Source: Siphonodentalium dalli
Taxonomy: Eukaryota; Mollusca; Scaphopoda; Gadilida; Siphonodentaliidae
Direction: 5' to 3'
Assembly (NCBI GenBank): GCA_032622095.1
Contig: CP136063.1
Coordinates: forward strand, 26,476,987-26,540,986
DNA length: 64,000 bases
Numbering within the stretch: position 1 is the first letter of the stretch; each line of letters starts with the position of its first letter. The position numbers and the translations under genes are program-made. Below, piece after piece: positions 1-11,461 of the stretch. Under the pieces are notes generated by a model. It ran no database searches, was not told where the DNA came from, and was given only the letters and a program-made list of their open reading frames with translations.

Positions 1-119
1 ACATCTAGAGGGGAAAAACAAGTTTATATTTCACGATTTTCGGTCTACTTTCATCAGAAAACTCCGAAATGTTGCCATCTGTGAATTATACCATGGCGTT
101 ATCATAATGTATATATCGA

Positions 120-955
120 AGTGGGTAGACTTCAATATAATAGCACAAAATAATCGGAGTGGTGCTTTTGTATTCTGCCATACCGAAATTTCTAAAACTG
201 ATTTTGTTTCTTCTTAATTTTGGGGTGGGGGTAACACAATATACCACCACATAGCATCTATGGCAAATAATGACATCCTTATCCTACAATCATGTGCATA
301 ATATATTTCCACAAGTTTTCTATATTATATACGGGATTTCAATTCAATGCAATACTGAATAATCGCCTATTAAGAGGGGCGAAACAACTGAAAATGAATG
401 ATTTTTGTCTATTTTCCACGTAAATTTAAGAATTTTTCACATTTATCACCAAAATCATGGCATTTCATTACTTTTATTTATAACTGCTATATCGTACTAC
501 AAACATATCCCGAATACCTGTGCTTTTGTATTCATTTGTGCCGAATTCCCTAAAACGGTGACTTTTTTATAAATTTTGGGGTGAGGGTTGAAATAATCTT
601 ACATAACACATCACGTGTTAAATATGATGACATATTCAGCATACTGTCGTATGCGGTATATATATACGCACTTTTCTAGACTATATACGATATCCCCGGT
701 CAAAACAATATTGATCTATCGCCCATTAAGAGAGGCAAAAAAATGAAAAATTGCGCTGTTTTGTCTATTTTTACAATAAATCTAAAAAAAATCTTCGTAA
801 TATCAGAGAAATCGTACCACTATCATAGTAAATATTTATAGGTATATAGACTACAATATTTTAGCACAAAATATTCGCGTTTCTATACTTTTATTTCTCA
901 TTTTGCCGAATTTTACAAAACCAGGGATTTTTGCTGAGTTTTGGCACTTAATCAG
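120..955. repeat. Degenerate ~360-bp tandem repeat, about 2.4 copies
   Basis: Three related blocks recur near 125-245, 485-600 and 840-950. Each carries a stretch like ACTACAATATTTTAGCAC followed by a TTTTGTATTC-like and a CCGAATT-like segment. Between them the sequence CGCC(T/C)ATTAAGAG recurs at about 364 and 720. Spacing is about 360 bp. The copies are strongly diverged and no ORF spans them, so this is an old tandem duplication or satellite remnant. Confidence 0.55.
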
Positions 956-2214
956 CTAAAAATCATCTTTTGCATCATTTGTATATTTCACACCGGGTCC
1001 TATCCGATGCGGAATGTCATAACCTTCAAAATGATGTATCACAAGCCCGTGTGTGGTGCCGATGGACTAAACTCCTACTTCTAGTGAGCTTTTTGAGTTT
1101 GTCCGCTCTACTATTGGTAGTCCATCTTTGTCATCAACTTATGCTACATAATTCTGATATCGCCATTGGCATTTCAATTATAAACACCAATGTTCTAAAC
1201 AAATTAGCATCACTAAATTGAAAATAACAGAATATTAACATATTTTGATCACCTCGTTCAATTTTGCTGAAGAATTAAAATTTCACAAACTCACTAATTT
1301 TATACAGAAAATGGAACTTTTATTCAAAATAACATAAAAAAATACCAACATTGGTCTTTAAAATCAAAATGATCCTTTATTCCGAAAGTAGATGTTCCAG
1401 GGAATGTTATAAAGGTCAATACTATTGTTGTAGTTGATTGTCGGTTTGTATCGATAAACTTTTCATGAAATTTCAAGGAATATACACACATTTATTCTGA
1501 AATATCAGAGTCGTTTCCATGACAACCAAATCAACGCCCAACCATATAAGCCATCCAGTCGGGTAGGCAACATCAAGATCTTCAAAATGACATATCACAG
1601 TCCATTTGATCGTGTGTTGTTCTCAACCAGCACTGCGATTCCAAAAATCACAATTTTCTCACTAAAAAAAACCCAAAATTACCCAAAAACGGCGTTCCAA
1701 CCACCATACTGACTCATATCTCCAATAGGAACGCTCAGCTGAGTTCACATACCGTCCTTATACCATTAAACTAGAATTGACTTAAAATGAAAATGAATGT
1801 TGAAAAATGCAGCCTTCCATTATTCGATCGATGGCATTTATTGACAATACCGTCGATATTTGACAATACTTTTGGGAGCCAGTTTCCACGACAACCGCAC
1901 CACTTTCAAATCCGATAGTAGGTCATATCAGTTAGCCTAAATCCTCACCTTTCCAAAGATACCAAATTTTTTTAAAAGTACGGTGGGTATATTAAATCGA
2001 TTTTTTGGGGGTCTCTGCCGCTCACCGGAGTGTTTCACATCACTTTAAATCAAGCGGCTGTGAAATAAGAAAGGCTGTGAAATAAGAAAGGCGAATTTTT
2101 ACTGTTTTTGGGGAGTCCTATACCCCATTTGAAAACTTAAAACACATCACAAGCTGAGTGAAGATGCTTTAAATATTACATGTTACTAAAGGTGTGGACA
2201 AAAGATAGTTCTAT
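956..2214. other. AT-rich intergenic DNA, no gene seen
   Basis: No ORF with recognisable protein features. A TTCAAAATGA(C/T)(A/G)TATCACA motif recurs near 1025 and 1580, and a CC(A)TGACAACC-like motif near 1517 and 1890, suggesting further decayed repeats. A 17-bp direct repeat of GGCTGTGAAATAAGAAA occurs twice at 2056-2089. The 83-aa frame at 970-1221 overlaps these decayed repeats and has no family features. Confidence 0.5.
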
Positions 2215-3627
2215 TAGTGGGGGGGATAATTACAGGAAAACATAAAAATCGTTCACTTTGTGATAGAAGCGCCAAACTTTCAGAATTTGTTAAGTGGTTG
2301 GTGAGTATCACTAAACTGGCTGGTTCCAGATTTTGGAGGTCACCTTGACCTTTAATTTGACCTTGACCTTTTTGAAAATCTCAGTTTTTTGGTTGGGTGG
2401 TTTATGCCATCCTTTTCTTGTGAAAATCGAATCTTCTCACAGTTTTCTCAATACTATTATAGTTGGGAGGTGACCACAGTTCATTTGGGCCAAAACATAT
2501 CTAAATTGTCATAAGATGGCCGCCAATATGGCCGCCGGAAGTTGAAAATATCACATTTTTTCACAAATATCTTCTAGTTCAATTCATGCTGTTTGGAACT
2601 GGTTGAGTAATGCAACTTTATTTTGTGTTTTGTATATTAACTGATCATTGGAGCAATTAAATGTTCAATTATTGGGGTTCTAACCCCTTCCGATCCCTCA
2701 AAAAATTCGAAAATTCGATTTTACAGAACGCGGTATAAAATTTTACAAAAAAAATCACAATTGGGATTTTAGTCATATTTCAACTAGAAATGAAAAGAAC
2801 ATTGTAATGTAAGTGAGGAATATCATTACCTATGTATATTCCAACTCTCTGGAACCAAAAATCTTACCTTGGCTCAAAATGCCTGCCAAAATGGCCGCCA
2901 AAATATGGAAAATTGTGTAAATATTGCACCAGGGTGTCATGCAATTGCTTACAAGTTGTGGTTGATGTAACAAATTGGCTAATCTGTATTCTATACATTG
3001 AATACTAACATGTCTGATACACCATGTGTCATTGTTACTATTGTCACCACTGACATCACCAGATATATTGGTTTTTTCTCTCACAAACTTGACATAAATA
3101 TCGGCAAAAAATAACTTTTCAGGGTTCGACCATTTTTTCAAATAAAATGCAACTACCTTTGGTATCAAATTTGTTTATTGTTTTGACCTATCTTAAATGT
3201 GTCACACTATGGTGTTTATAGACTAAATTGCTCAAGATGGCTTCCAAAATGGCAACCAAATTTGTAAAAAGTTAATTTTTTACACATATCCAGAAAATTA
3301 TTCTCTGCGTTATCCCAAAAGGTAGCAAATTGTGACTCACTTGGTTATTATACCTGTTAGTTAATTAACTGACAACTATGTTCTATTATGTTTATCCTAG
3401 ATACGTATGGGGCATGACAAATTCATTTTAAAGTTGCAGTATGGAATTTTGCGGATAACCCCTTTTGTGATTATGGCCATATTATTGAAAGGAAATTGGC
3501 AGAACTTTGAGACGGAACTGAGATGAACCATGAGATGTGGGTATTCTGGCCCATTATGATAAAAATTTATCAACTGGATACAGGATGGAAGCCAAGATGA
3601 CAGCCAGGGAGTTACTCTATGATCGTA
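2215..3627 (+). repeat. Left inverted arm of foldback element
   Basis: Reverse-complementary to 5925-7278 with indels. The inner limit is set by the block GAGTTACTCTATGAT at about 3608-3622, mirrored at 5927-5941. The minus-strand 112-aa frame at 2830-3168 lies inside this arm and its mirror copy carries frame-breaking changes, so it is not called as a gene. Confidence 0.85.
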
Positions 3628-4284
3628 AATGAGGATAATATGTATACCGCGAGTTATTGTAGGTCATGGATGTGTGGGTATATGGGGAGTGCCCTGTTGG
3701 CAAAGGTGGGTTGTACATTTTTATATGTTGTGGATGTGTTATCATCGATGGTGTATGGGGAGTAGATGCATGATCATGAGTATGGCAAGTGTGGAACTTA
3801 TGAGAGGTCGTATGTGCGGGTATTGGTATATCTGGAAGGGCTCACCATTGGTGATGTGCATATGTATACCTGGATTGACTCTATGGTAATGGATATGGCG
3901 AATAGGTATACATGTAGTGGCTGTATAGTCCATGGTGAGGTAAATAGGTATACAGCGCGTGACTGTATGATCGTGAATGTAGTGAATATGTATACATAGA
4001 GTGACTATATGGCCATGTGTCGGGTGTATGTGTATACCTGGTGTTTATACATGGTGACTCGTGGCTGTATCCTCATTTGTGGTATGTACGGGTATAACCA
4101 AGTATGGCTGTATGATCAGGTGTACGTGTATAAAGTGGGTGACTATGTTGTCATTTGTGTTGTGTTTATGGGTAATGGGTGGGTTGTACATGTGTACCTT
4201 GGGTGGCACAATAACTCAAGGATATGTTAATCAATGGAGAGGTCATGTCGGAGAGTTCTCTATCTTGATGGTGTTTATATACAT
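3628..4284 (+). repeat. 42-bp minisatellite, left orientation (~15 copies)
   Basis: Units such as those starting at 3904, 3946 and 3988 are exactly 42 bp. They share GGTATAC or GTATAC, then GTGACTGTATGGTCATG-like text, then GAGGTGTAT. Because 42 is a multiple of three, several overlapping frames stay open here. These frames are repeat artefacts. Confidence 0.8.
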
Positions 4285-4299
4285 TGGGGGGGGGGGGGC
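4285..4299 (+). repeat. G tract at the centre of the minisatellite inversion
   Basis: About 13-15 consecutive G lie exactly where the minisatellite switches strand. The outer right end of the element also carries a homopolymer of the same base pair (7245-7274). Confidence 0.8.
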
Positions 4300-4329
4300 G
4301 TTAAACACGGAAAACGATGGCCACCTATT

Positions 4330-5924
4330 ATCACACAGTCATTACATATATACATAGACACCACAGACATAACAATATAATGACCCACTGTATACATGTA
4401 CACCTGACCCATGACCACGGGTAACATTACAGCCACGCGTCACGATACAGGCACGCCGGGGATACTCCTAAACATGACCGATAACCATATAGTCATTCCG
4501 TGTATACCCATTCAGCTCACCATTGGCCATAAGGTCATCCCATGTATACCTATTCTCCAAACACGTGGTCAAATAAATCAATATATACACCAACAATGAC
4601 CATAAAGTCACTCCGGTATACATATGCACCTCACCAATGGCCATATAGCCACTCGCTTCATACACATACCTTCAACAACGGTACCTGACCTATGGCCATA
4701 TAGTCACACCGTGTGTACCTATTCAAAACATTCATACACGACATGGTCAATCCTTGCATTCATATTCACCTCAACATTGGCCATGTCACTCCCTGTATCC
4801 GCATAGTCACTCAAGATATACTAATACACCCCAGCCATGTCAGTATAGTCACTCCATGTATGCATATGCACTTTATCCATGGCCATATAGCCACTTGCTA
4901 TATACACATATTCCTTGCCCATGACAATAAAGCAACACATGTGTATACTGGTATAACCTACACATGACCATACCGCCACGAGTCACCAAACAGGAATACT
5001 AGGTATACTCATACGTCTGACACATGACCATTTTAATAGTCACCCCCTGTATAGATGTCCATTATATTTATGATCATACAGTCACTACTTGTATACCTAC
5101 ATGTACTCATCTCACTATTGACCATACATTCACTACCTGTATACCTATATCGACACACATAGTCATATAACCACTCGATATACATATACAGCCCACCCTA
5201 GACCATAGATTCACTCCAAGCATACAAGTAAACTTCACTAATGGCCATTCAGCCCTTCCAGATATACACACAACCACTCAAACAATCCATACTTGCATAT
5301 ATGTACACCTCACACATGACAATTCACTGTATAATCATACATGCCATCCATGATAATACAGCTAAACCCTATACACCCACCAATGATAATACATCCATGA
5401 AATATATAAATATGCATCCCACCCGTTACCACAAGGACACTCCCTATATACTCACACACTCAATAATGTCCACCCAGCTTACTCCAGGTAATCATATTCA
5501 ATTATGACCATACAGTCATTCCATGTATACCTATACACATTACCCGTAACAATAAAATCACACCCTATTTACCAACACACCCATCCATGATCATACAGAC
5601 AACACATGTACATCCCACCATGCCCTTACAGTCACTCCATATATACATAATCAACACATAGATGACCATGTAGCTATATCAATACACCACACCAATGCAC
5701 ATACAGGCACACCTGGTGCACCCGTACTGGATCTACACAATCATACACCATACAGTCACTCCATGCATACCGATTCACCTCACACCTGACCATGACATCT
5801 CCTTGTATACATAGATGCATCGTACAATGGACAACCCACTCAAAACCATATAGTCATGCATTGTATACCTATTCACATAAGTCATGACATACAATAACTC
5901 ACTATATACCTATTCACCTCACTT
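4330..5924 (-). repeat. 42-bp minisatellite, inverted orientation (~37 copies)
   Basis: The same 42-bp unit as 3628-4284 but reverse-complemented, read on the plus strand as CCATATAGTCACTCC then TGTATACCTATTC and CACCTCAC. Copies are diverged but regularly phased. The array is over twice the length of the left half, so the two halves have expanded unequally since the inversion. ORFs at 4411-5507 are by-products of the repeat. Confidence 0.8.
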
Positions 5925-7243
5925 ATTATCATAGAGTAACTCCCTGGCTACGATCTTGGCATCCACACTGTATTCAGTTGACATTTTCTTAGCATAATGG
6001 ACCAGAATAGCCAAATATTATGGTCCATCTCAATTCTGTCTCAAAGCTCTGCCCATTTCCTTTCAATAACTATGGCCAAAATCACAAAAGAGGTGCTCGG
6101 CAAAATTACATACTTTACAATGAAGTGGGACAACCAGAATAGAACATTTAGTTGTCAGTTAATTAACTAACGTATAATAACCAAGTAAGTCACATTTTGC
6201 AACATTTTCGGATAATGCAGAGAATGTTCGGGATATATGTAAAAAATTTACATTTTACAAATTTGGTTGCAATTTTGGAAGCCATCTTGAGCAATTTGGT
6301 CTATAAACACCGTAGTGAGACACATTTAAGATAGACCAAAACAATAAACACCTTTCAATCCAAAGATAGTTACATTCTACCTGAAAAAATGGTCCAAACC
6401 TGAAAAGTTAATTTTTGCCAATATTTATGTCAAGTTTTGAGAGAAAAGTCCAATATTTTTGACGATGTCAGTGGTGACAATAGTAACAATTAACCATGGT
6501 GCATCAGACATGTTAGTATTCAATGTATAGAATGCAGAATTGTCAATTTTATACATCAACCACTGGTGTAATATTTACCATTTTCCATATTTTGGCGGCC
6601 ATATTGGCAGCCATTTTGAGCCAAAGTAAGATTTTTGGTTCCAGTGATTTGGAATATTCATAGGTAATGATATGCCTAACTTACATTACAAAGTTATGTT
6701 CATTTCTTGTTGAAATATGACTAGAATCCCAATTGTGATGTTTTGTGAAATTTTATACCGCATCCTGTAAAATCGAAGTTTTGAGGGATCGGAAGGGGCT
6801 ACGACCACAATAATTGCATATTTAATTGCTCCAATGATCGATTAATATAAAAAACACAAAATAAAGTTGCATTACTCAACCAGTTCCAAACAGTATGAAT
6901 TGAACTAGAAGATATTTGTGAAAAAATGTCATATTTTCAACTTCCGGTGGCCATATTGGCGGCCTTCTTATGAAAATTGAGATATATTTTGGCCCAAATG
7001 AACCGTGGTCACCTTCCAACTATAATTGTATTGAGAAAATTGTGAGAAGATGCGATTTTCACAAGAAAAGGATGGCATAAACCACCCAACCCAAAAACTG
7101 AGATTTTCAAAAAGGTCAAGGTCAAATTGAAGGTCAAGGTGACCTCCAAAATCTGGAACCAGCCAGTTTAGTGATACTCACCAACCACTTAATAAACTCT
7201 GAAAGTTTGGCGCTTCTATCACAAAGTGAACGATTTTGCAACT

Positions 7244-7274
<31 letters not shown>

Positions 7275-7278
7275 ACTA
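5925..7278 (-). repeat. Right inverted arm of foldback element
   Basis: Mirror of 2215-3627. It ends in about 30 consecutive C followed by CCACTA. Divergence between the arms is visible as scattered substitutions and short indels, so the palindrome is not newly formed. Confidence 0.85.
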
Positions 7279-8149
7279 TAGATCACTATATTAGGAAGTA
7301 CACAACAGTTTACTGATATTAATATTGAAGTGATTTTTAAACACACTGATACGGCCCTCAACGAATAAACTTTCTCGACGCATGTATTTCAATAATATTT
7401 GTATCAATATTGTCAGAACGCACCGTCATTGTTTCACATATTTTATGTAAAGTGACTCTGGTTGGCGAAATAAGTCTCGTTTGTTAATCGATGATTTGAT
7501 CAGGACGAATGGAGGACTTAGACCGGGAGCCCAGAGGGTTATTTTCTTATATTTTTACTGCTTTTCAGTAAGCTTACGTCATTAGCATTTCGTTATTTAA
7601 AAATTTCACACCCTTTGTCGGTCATATCCTGCTATATATAGCTATTTTCACGGTTTTTGGTTTCATAAAACTCTGAGGTGGGTCCCAATTGCCCTTGGAA
7701 ATAACTTGCGTTGGAGGCCGGATGTCGCAGATCGGACATGAAAAAACTTGCCGTTCCTGATGTTTCGGGGGTGGTAGAGGAGACATATGTGAAAACAGCC
7801 AAACTTATTAAGCGTTTATTAAAATAAAGAAACAAGAACAAGTACAACTACATAGAAACAGTTTATCTCATTCATAAAGTCTAGAAAATAACAATGGTAT
7901 ACCAGCTAGATAGTACACACTGTCCTCGTATGTGCCTGCGTGCGTGCGTGTCATCTGCAGCAATAACACATTCAACTTTAGATCAGAATACATAAACATC
8001 ATGTGTGTATAGCATCTATATACAACGCCAGCATCATATAGCATATACTGACCAAATACATGTGATATATTTTCAATGTCTGTCTTATCTCACAACCGAT
8101 TGGACACACTAAACGCACATGAAACGTCTAAGAAGTTCAACACACTAAA
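7279..8149. other. Intergenic DNA, no gene seen
   Basis: AT-rich. Holds a short TGCG(T)-type microsatellite near 7935-7950 and no ORF with recognisable domains. The 71-aa minus frame at 7632-7847 shows no family features. Confidence 0.45.
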
Positions 8150-8480
8150 CGGACATGAAACGTCCAAGAAGTCTGCTTTTCGGCGAATTGTGCGATTTGA
8201 CCTTGAATTGTCCATTATGAAGGTTCAGGTCAGGTTGTGTCACGATTTGACCCGTCCAAAACAAGCCCGGACAAAAGTACCCGTCGAAATCTATCCGGTT
8301 TTACCCGATTTGACCTCGAATTGATCATTTTGAAGGTCAAGGTAAGGTCGGGGTCACGACTCGACCCGTCCAAAACACTCAGTGGACAAAAGTAATCCTA
8401 CGTATCACATTTCGTCGAAATCCCATCAAAATTCGCGATTTGACCTTAAGGTCAAGGTCACATCACACGGGCAAATGAAT
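8150..8480. repeat. Diverged ~120-bp tandem repeat rich in AGGTCA motifs
   Basis: The sequence TTGACC...GAATTG(T/A)(C/T)CAT followed by AAGGTCA(A)GGT and (G/C)ACCCGTCCAAAACA recurs at about 8195, 8310 and (partly) 8440. The AAGGTCAAGGTCA core is also present in the foldback arms (2336-2372, 7110-7142). Confidence 0.55.
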
Positions 8481-8548
8481 AGGCTTACGACACTCCCCAT
8501 ACGGAAGTATCCACAGGCACTAATTTTCATCGAAATCCCGTGATACTC

Positions 8549-8648
8549 NNNNNNNNNNNNNNNNNNNNNNNNNNNNNNNNNNNNNNNNNNNNNNNNNNNN
8601 NNNNNNNNNNNNNNNNNNNNNNNNNNNNNNNNNNNNNNNNNNNNNNNN
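8549..8648. other. Assembly gap (100 N)
   Basis: Exactly 100 N, the conventional length for a scaffold gap of unknown size. The reading frame at 8650 therefore starts without its upstream context. Confidence 0.99.
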
Positions 8649-8649
8649 G

Positions 8650-9048
8650 AATTTTATTATATTTGGACGAAAGTTTGAGAAAAAAGCTCACCAGACATTC
8701 ATTAAGTCACACCGGTTTAAACATAGACAGTGTAAGCTAACTTTGCCTGGTTTGATGGTCATGAACAATGATCATAACACATGTTTAGGATGTTCTTCTG
8801 ATGGGATTGTCGAATTCAAAGTGTGTGGTAAATTTCTTGTAGAAATAAAGTGTAGCTACAAAAACAGAATGTTCCACCCCAAGGTGGCGTTAAAGATATC
8901 TGAAGCTTGTGACTAAGGTGATGGTGGTGTTTTAAAACTGAAAACAAACCATGAATTTTACTACCAAATACAAGGTAACATGGGAGTAACTGCATGGTGT
9001 CGACTGTCGAGATGTGAAATACTTCTAATAAGTATGCCATATATTTAG
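8650..9048 (+). pseudogene. YqaJ-like (lambda-exonuclease fold) nuclease domain, 5' truncated and broken
   Basis: Read in the frame of ATG 8761, the translation enters from the gap and shows the hallmarks of the YqaJ viral-recombinase family. These are a CGxx-like KC.LTLPGL stretch, then CSSDGIV with the catalytic Asp, LVEIKCSY with the Glu-x-Lys pair, HPK, and after a stop NHEFYYQIQG with the conserved Gln. This family has the PD-(D/E)xK exonuclease fold and in invertebrate genomes is often found in multicopy, transposon-like genes. A TAA at 8914-8916 interrupts the frame between EIKC and YYQIQG, and translation ends at 9046-9048 as the 36-bp minisatellite begins. In multicopy relatives the domain usually follows a SWIM zinc finger; here the SWIM exons lie downstream, so this piece probably belongs to another copy. 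Domain call fairly sure; function lost. Confidence 0.8.
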
Positions 9049-9352
9049 TTCCTAAGCCGCTAGGTAATTCCTATCTATTTTTAGTTCCGGAGCCGCTAGG
9101 TAATTCCTATCTATTTTTAGTTCCGGAGCCGCTAGGTAATTCCTATCTATTTTTAGTTCCGGGGACGCTAGGTAATTCCTATCTATTTTTAGTTCCGGAG
9201 CCGCTAGGTAATTCCTATCTATTTTTAGTTCCGGAGCCGCTAGGTAATTCCTATCTATTTTTAGTTCCGGAGCCGCTAGGTAATTCCTATTTATTTTTAG
9301 TTCTGGAGCCGCTAGGTAATTCCTATCTATTTTTAGTTCCGGATGACAACTA
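9046..9352 (+). repeat. 36-bp minisatellite, ~8.5 copies
   Basis: Unit reads AGTTCCGGAGCCGCTAGG followed by TAATTCCTATCTATTTTT, period exactly 36 bp (for example 9061 to 9097). Copies are almost identical, implying recent expansion. It starts at the stop codon of the YqaJ remnant. Confidence 0.95.
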
Positions 9353-9507
9353 TTGATCCTAAAAGCTGACTGATATTACAAATAATCATTATGAAATAAC
9401 ACTTTTAAACTTGCCTTTAGTGTATTCAGTGGAAACTGACAGTATTGTGAAATTGCTGCAAGTTCTTCAAAGTTCACAAGAATACAAATTACTTGAATAA
9501 TTGTTTA

Positions 9508-9691
9508 TGTATTAATGCACACAATGACCCAGTGTGTATCTATGTTAATGTATAATTAATGCACACAATGACCCAGTGTGTATCTATGTTAATGTATTAA
9601 TGCACACAATGACCCAGTGTGTATCTATGTTAATGTATTAATGCCCACAATGACCCAGTGTGTATCTATGTTAATGTATTAATGCACACAA
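9508..9691 (+). repeat. 41-bp minisatellite, ~4.5 copies
   Basis: Unit TGCACACAATGACCCAGTGT followed by GTATCTATGTTAATGTATTAA. Another two copies occur 2.3 kb away at 11948-12036, so the unit is dispersed as well as tandem. Confidence 0.92.
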
Positions 9692-9721
9692 TGGAGCTTT
9701 CCACAGAGGCCACACCCACAG

Positions 9722-9779
9722 CGAAGCCCCGCCCACTGGCAATAAGCCACGCCCCGCGCTATGATATAAACAACCAGCG
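9722..9779 (+). promoter_or_regulatory. Possible GC-box and TATA-like promoter segment
   Basis: A short GC-rich island in AT-rich DNA carries CCCCGCCCAC (9727-9736), CACGCCCCGCGC (9748-9759) and TATA-like GATATAAAC (9763-9771) immediately before the SWIM-encoding frame. The TATA-like motif is only about 10 bp from the first ATG, so if real, transcription would start inside the frame and a later ATG (9804) would be used. Inference from motifs only. Confidence 0.35.
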
Positions 9780-10118
9780 ATGTGCGAGCCGATAGATTTT
9801 GCGATGACGCAACGTGACCTTCAGTTTACGACGGCCTTGGGCGCTATTCCAGACGATATTAGCATATCATATTTCGGACAAAGTGACTATTTATCCAATA
9901 ATTCGAAAGAAAATGGAATGAAATATTATATCGAAGGGTACATCCATGATGTACGTGTGTGCGACGGAACCGATTCGACGGTAGTTAAGGCGAAATGCTG
10001 GCACTCGATGTGCAAGTCAAAACCGGCACACAACCCGAGTGTCGATATCAACTCTTCGACAAAGAAGATTGTCGAAGCCCACTGTTCGTGCCAAGCAGTT
10101 TATCATTCTGTAACATGA
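9780..10118 (+). CDS. SWIM zinc-finger protein, 5' exon (YqaJ-associated type)
   Basis: A 112-codon frame. From about residue 45 it reads KYYIEGYIHDVRV, then VVKAKCWHS and VEAHCSCQA. This is the first half of a SWIM-type zinc finger (CxC...CxH), with the CxC at Cys102 and Cys104. The remaining Cys and His are found at 11475 and 11481 in the same orientation, after a canonical acceptor. The frame runs on past CSCQA into a few probably intronic codons before TGA, so the true donor lies near 10090-10110; a perfectly phased GT is not evident, which may mean decay. SWIM fingers bind DNA or protein and in invertebrates frequently precede YqaJ nuclease domains. Start choice (9780 or 9804) is uncertain. 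Confidence 0.65.
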   Translation: MCEPIDFAMTQRDLQFTTALGAIPDDISISYFGQSDYLSNNSKENGMKYYIEGYIHDVRVCDGTDSTVVKAKCWHSMCKSKPAHNPSVDINSSTKKIVEAHCSCQAVYHSVT

Positions 10119-10407
10119 TTTTTAGTACATGCCTACTATTTTTTTAAAGGATCATGGAACTTCATTTCTGTTTTGTTTATCAAATGTCAAAAACACTACA
10201 ACTTACAAGTCTACAGGCATATACAAAACTTGTCAAAAGTCATATATATACATGATATTGTAATGATATATTATTATGCAATATATTGAATGGGTTTTCC
10301 AAACAATAGAATGTTTATTTTGTTCTGCCAAGCTGTGTATTAAAAACATAGGAATTTTGTTATTTTTTGGTGATATTGCGTTTTTTGGATTTAGGACACA
10401 TAACATA
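10119..10407. other. AT-rich intron-like sequence
   Basis: Between the two SWIM exons. No coding signal. Confidence 0.4.
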
Positions 10408-10812
10408 GCATCCCACGAATAGGTTATAGTTCATTAATGGACATGGTTTGATCCTCGGTGCACACAGCATCCCACGAATAGGTTATAGTTCATTAACGAC
10501 ATGGTTTGTTCCTCGGTACACATAGCATCCCACGAATAGGTTATAGTTCATTAATCGACATGGTTTGATCCTCGGTGCACACAGCATCCCACGAATAGGT
10601 TATAGTTCATTAATCGACATGGTTTGTTCCTCGGTACACACAGCATCCCACGAATAGGTTATAGTTTATTAATCGACATGGTTTTATCCTCGGTGCACAC
10701 AGCATCCCACGAATAGGTTATAGTTCATTAATCGACATGGTTTGTTCCTCAGTGCACATAGCATCCCACGAATAGGTTATAGTTCATTAATCGACATGGT
10801 TTGTTTCTCGGT
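10408..10812 (+). repeat. 59-bp minisatellite, 7 copies
   Basis: Unit starts AGCATCCCACGAATAGG and ends CCTCGGTGCACAC; copies differ by a few substitutions (ATAG/ACAG, TTGATC/TTGTTC). Lies inside the presumed intron between the two SWIM exons and abuts a second, unrelated array. Confidence 0.95.
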
Positions 10813-10813
10813 A

Positions 10814-11136
10814 TTGATTTCCGTGACAGTGCATTGTGCAGTGCTAACTAATTATTGCTCTGCTATCCACGTGTTTCATTGATTTCCGTGACAGTGCATT
10901 GTGCGGTGCTAACTAATTATTGCTCTGCTATCCACGCGTTTCATTGATTTCCGTGACAGTGCAATGTGCAGTGCTAACTAATTATTGCTCTGCTATCCAC
11001 GCGTTTCATTGATTTCCGTGACAGTGCATTGTGCAGTGCTAACTAATTATTCCTCTGCAATCCACGCGTTTCATTGATTTCCATGACAGTGCATTGTGCA
11101 GTACTAATTATTTATTGCTCTGCAATCCACGCGTTT
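10814..11136 (+). repeat. 65-bp minisatellite, 5 copies
   Basis: Unit starts TTGATTTCCGTGACAGTGCA and ends TATCCACGCGTTTCA; period exactly 65 bp (10814 to 10879). Directly follows the 59-bp array with no spacer. Confidence 0.95.
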
Positions 11137-11461
11137 TCATTACAACCTTTAAGGTGGGTAGAGGACCACACACAAGACAGACAATGTTTAATTGAGCGCG
11201 ACATGCCTGTAATCACAGTCTCATGGGCGCTTAACACGGTTCTCTGTGAATGATGTGTCTTGTCGACATAAAGGGACATAACTGTATGCGATCTCTAGCT
11301 GTAGGTAAGTGAAAATTGTCAAAGTCCCAAGGAATTTATGCGAAAAAGGGCCTCTGTTTTCAAAACCCATTTCAATTTTAACTACGGCAATTTGTTTTCA
11401 CTTGCCCAATGCCCAATAATATTGATGCATGTATTATACTTTATTGCACTTTCTTTTTCAG

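Larger units (their letters stand above)
2215..7278. mobile_element. 5.06-kb foldback element with inverted minisatellite core
   Basis: The left arm (2215-3627) and right arm (about 5925-7278) are reverse complements over roughly 1.35-1.4 kb. Both ends read TAGTGGGG inward and run into G or C tracts (7 G on the left, about 30 C at 7245-7274 on the right). Diagnostic matched blocks include the AGGTCA-rich segment (2336-2372 against 7110-7150) and the ATGGCCGCC segments (about 2516 and 2890 against 6590 and 6950). The interior is a 42-bp minisatellite, direct on the left and inverted on the right, with the switch near 4290. No transposase ORF is present. The structure matches foldback elements (long inverted repeats containing tandem repeats). 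The target duplication is unclear; a TA at each end is possible. Confidence 0.85.

Noticed and set aside
2830-3168. 112-aa minus-strand ORF as a foldback-encoded protein
   Set aside because: The mirrored copy in the other arm has frame-breaking differences and there is no recognisable domain.
3629-5507. Many 60-98-aa ORFs in both strands
   Set aside because: By-products of a 42-bp repeat (multiple of three) that keeps frames open; different frames overlap and none has a domain.
9046-11136. CRISPR-like array
   Set aside because: Units are contiguous tandem repeats without unique spacers, in eukaryotic DNA.
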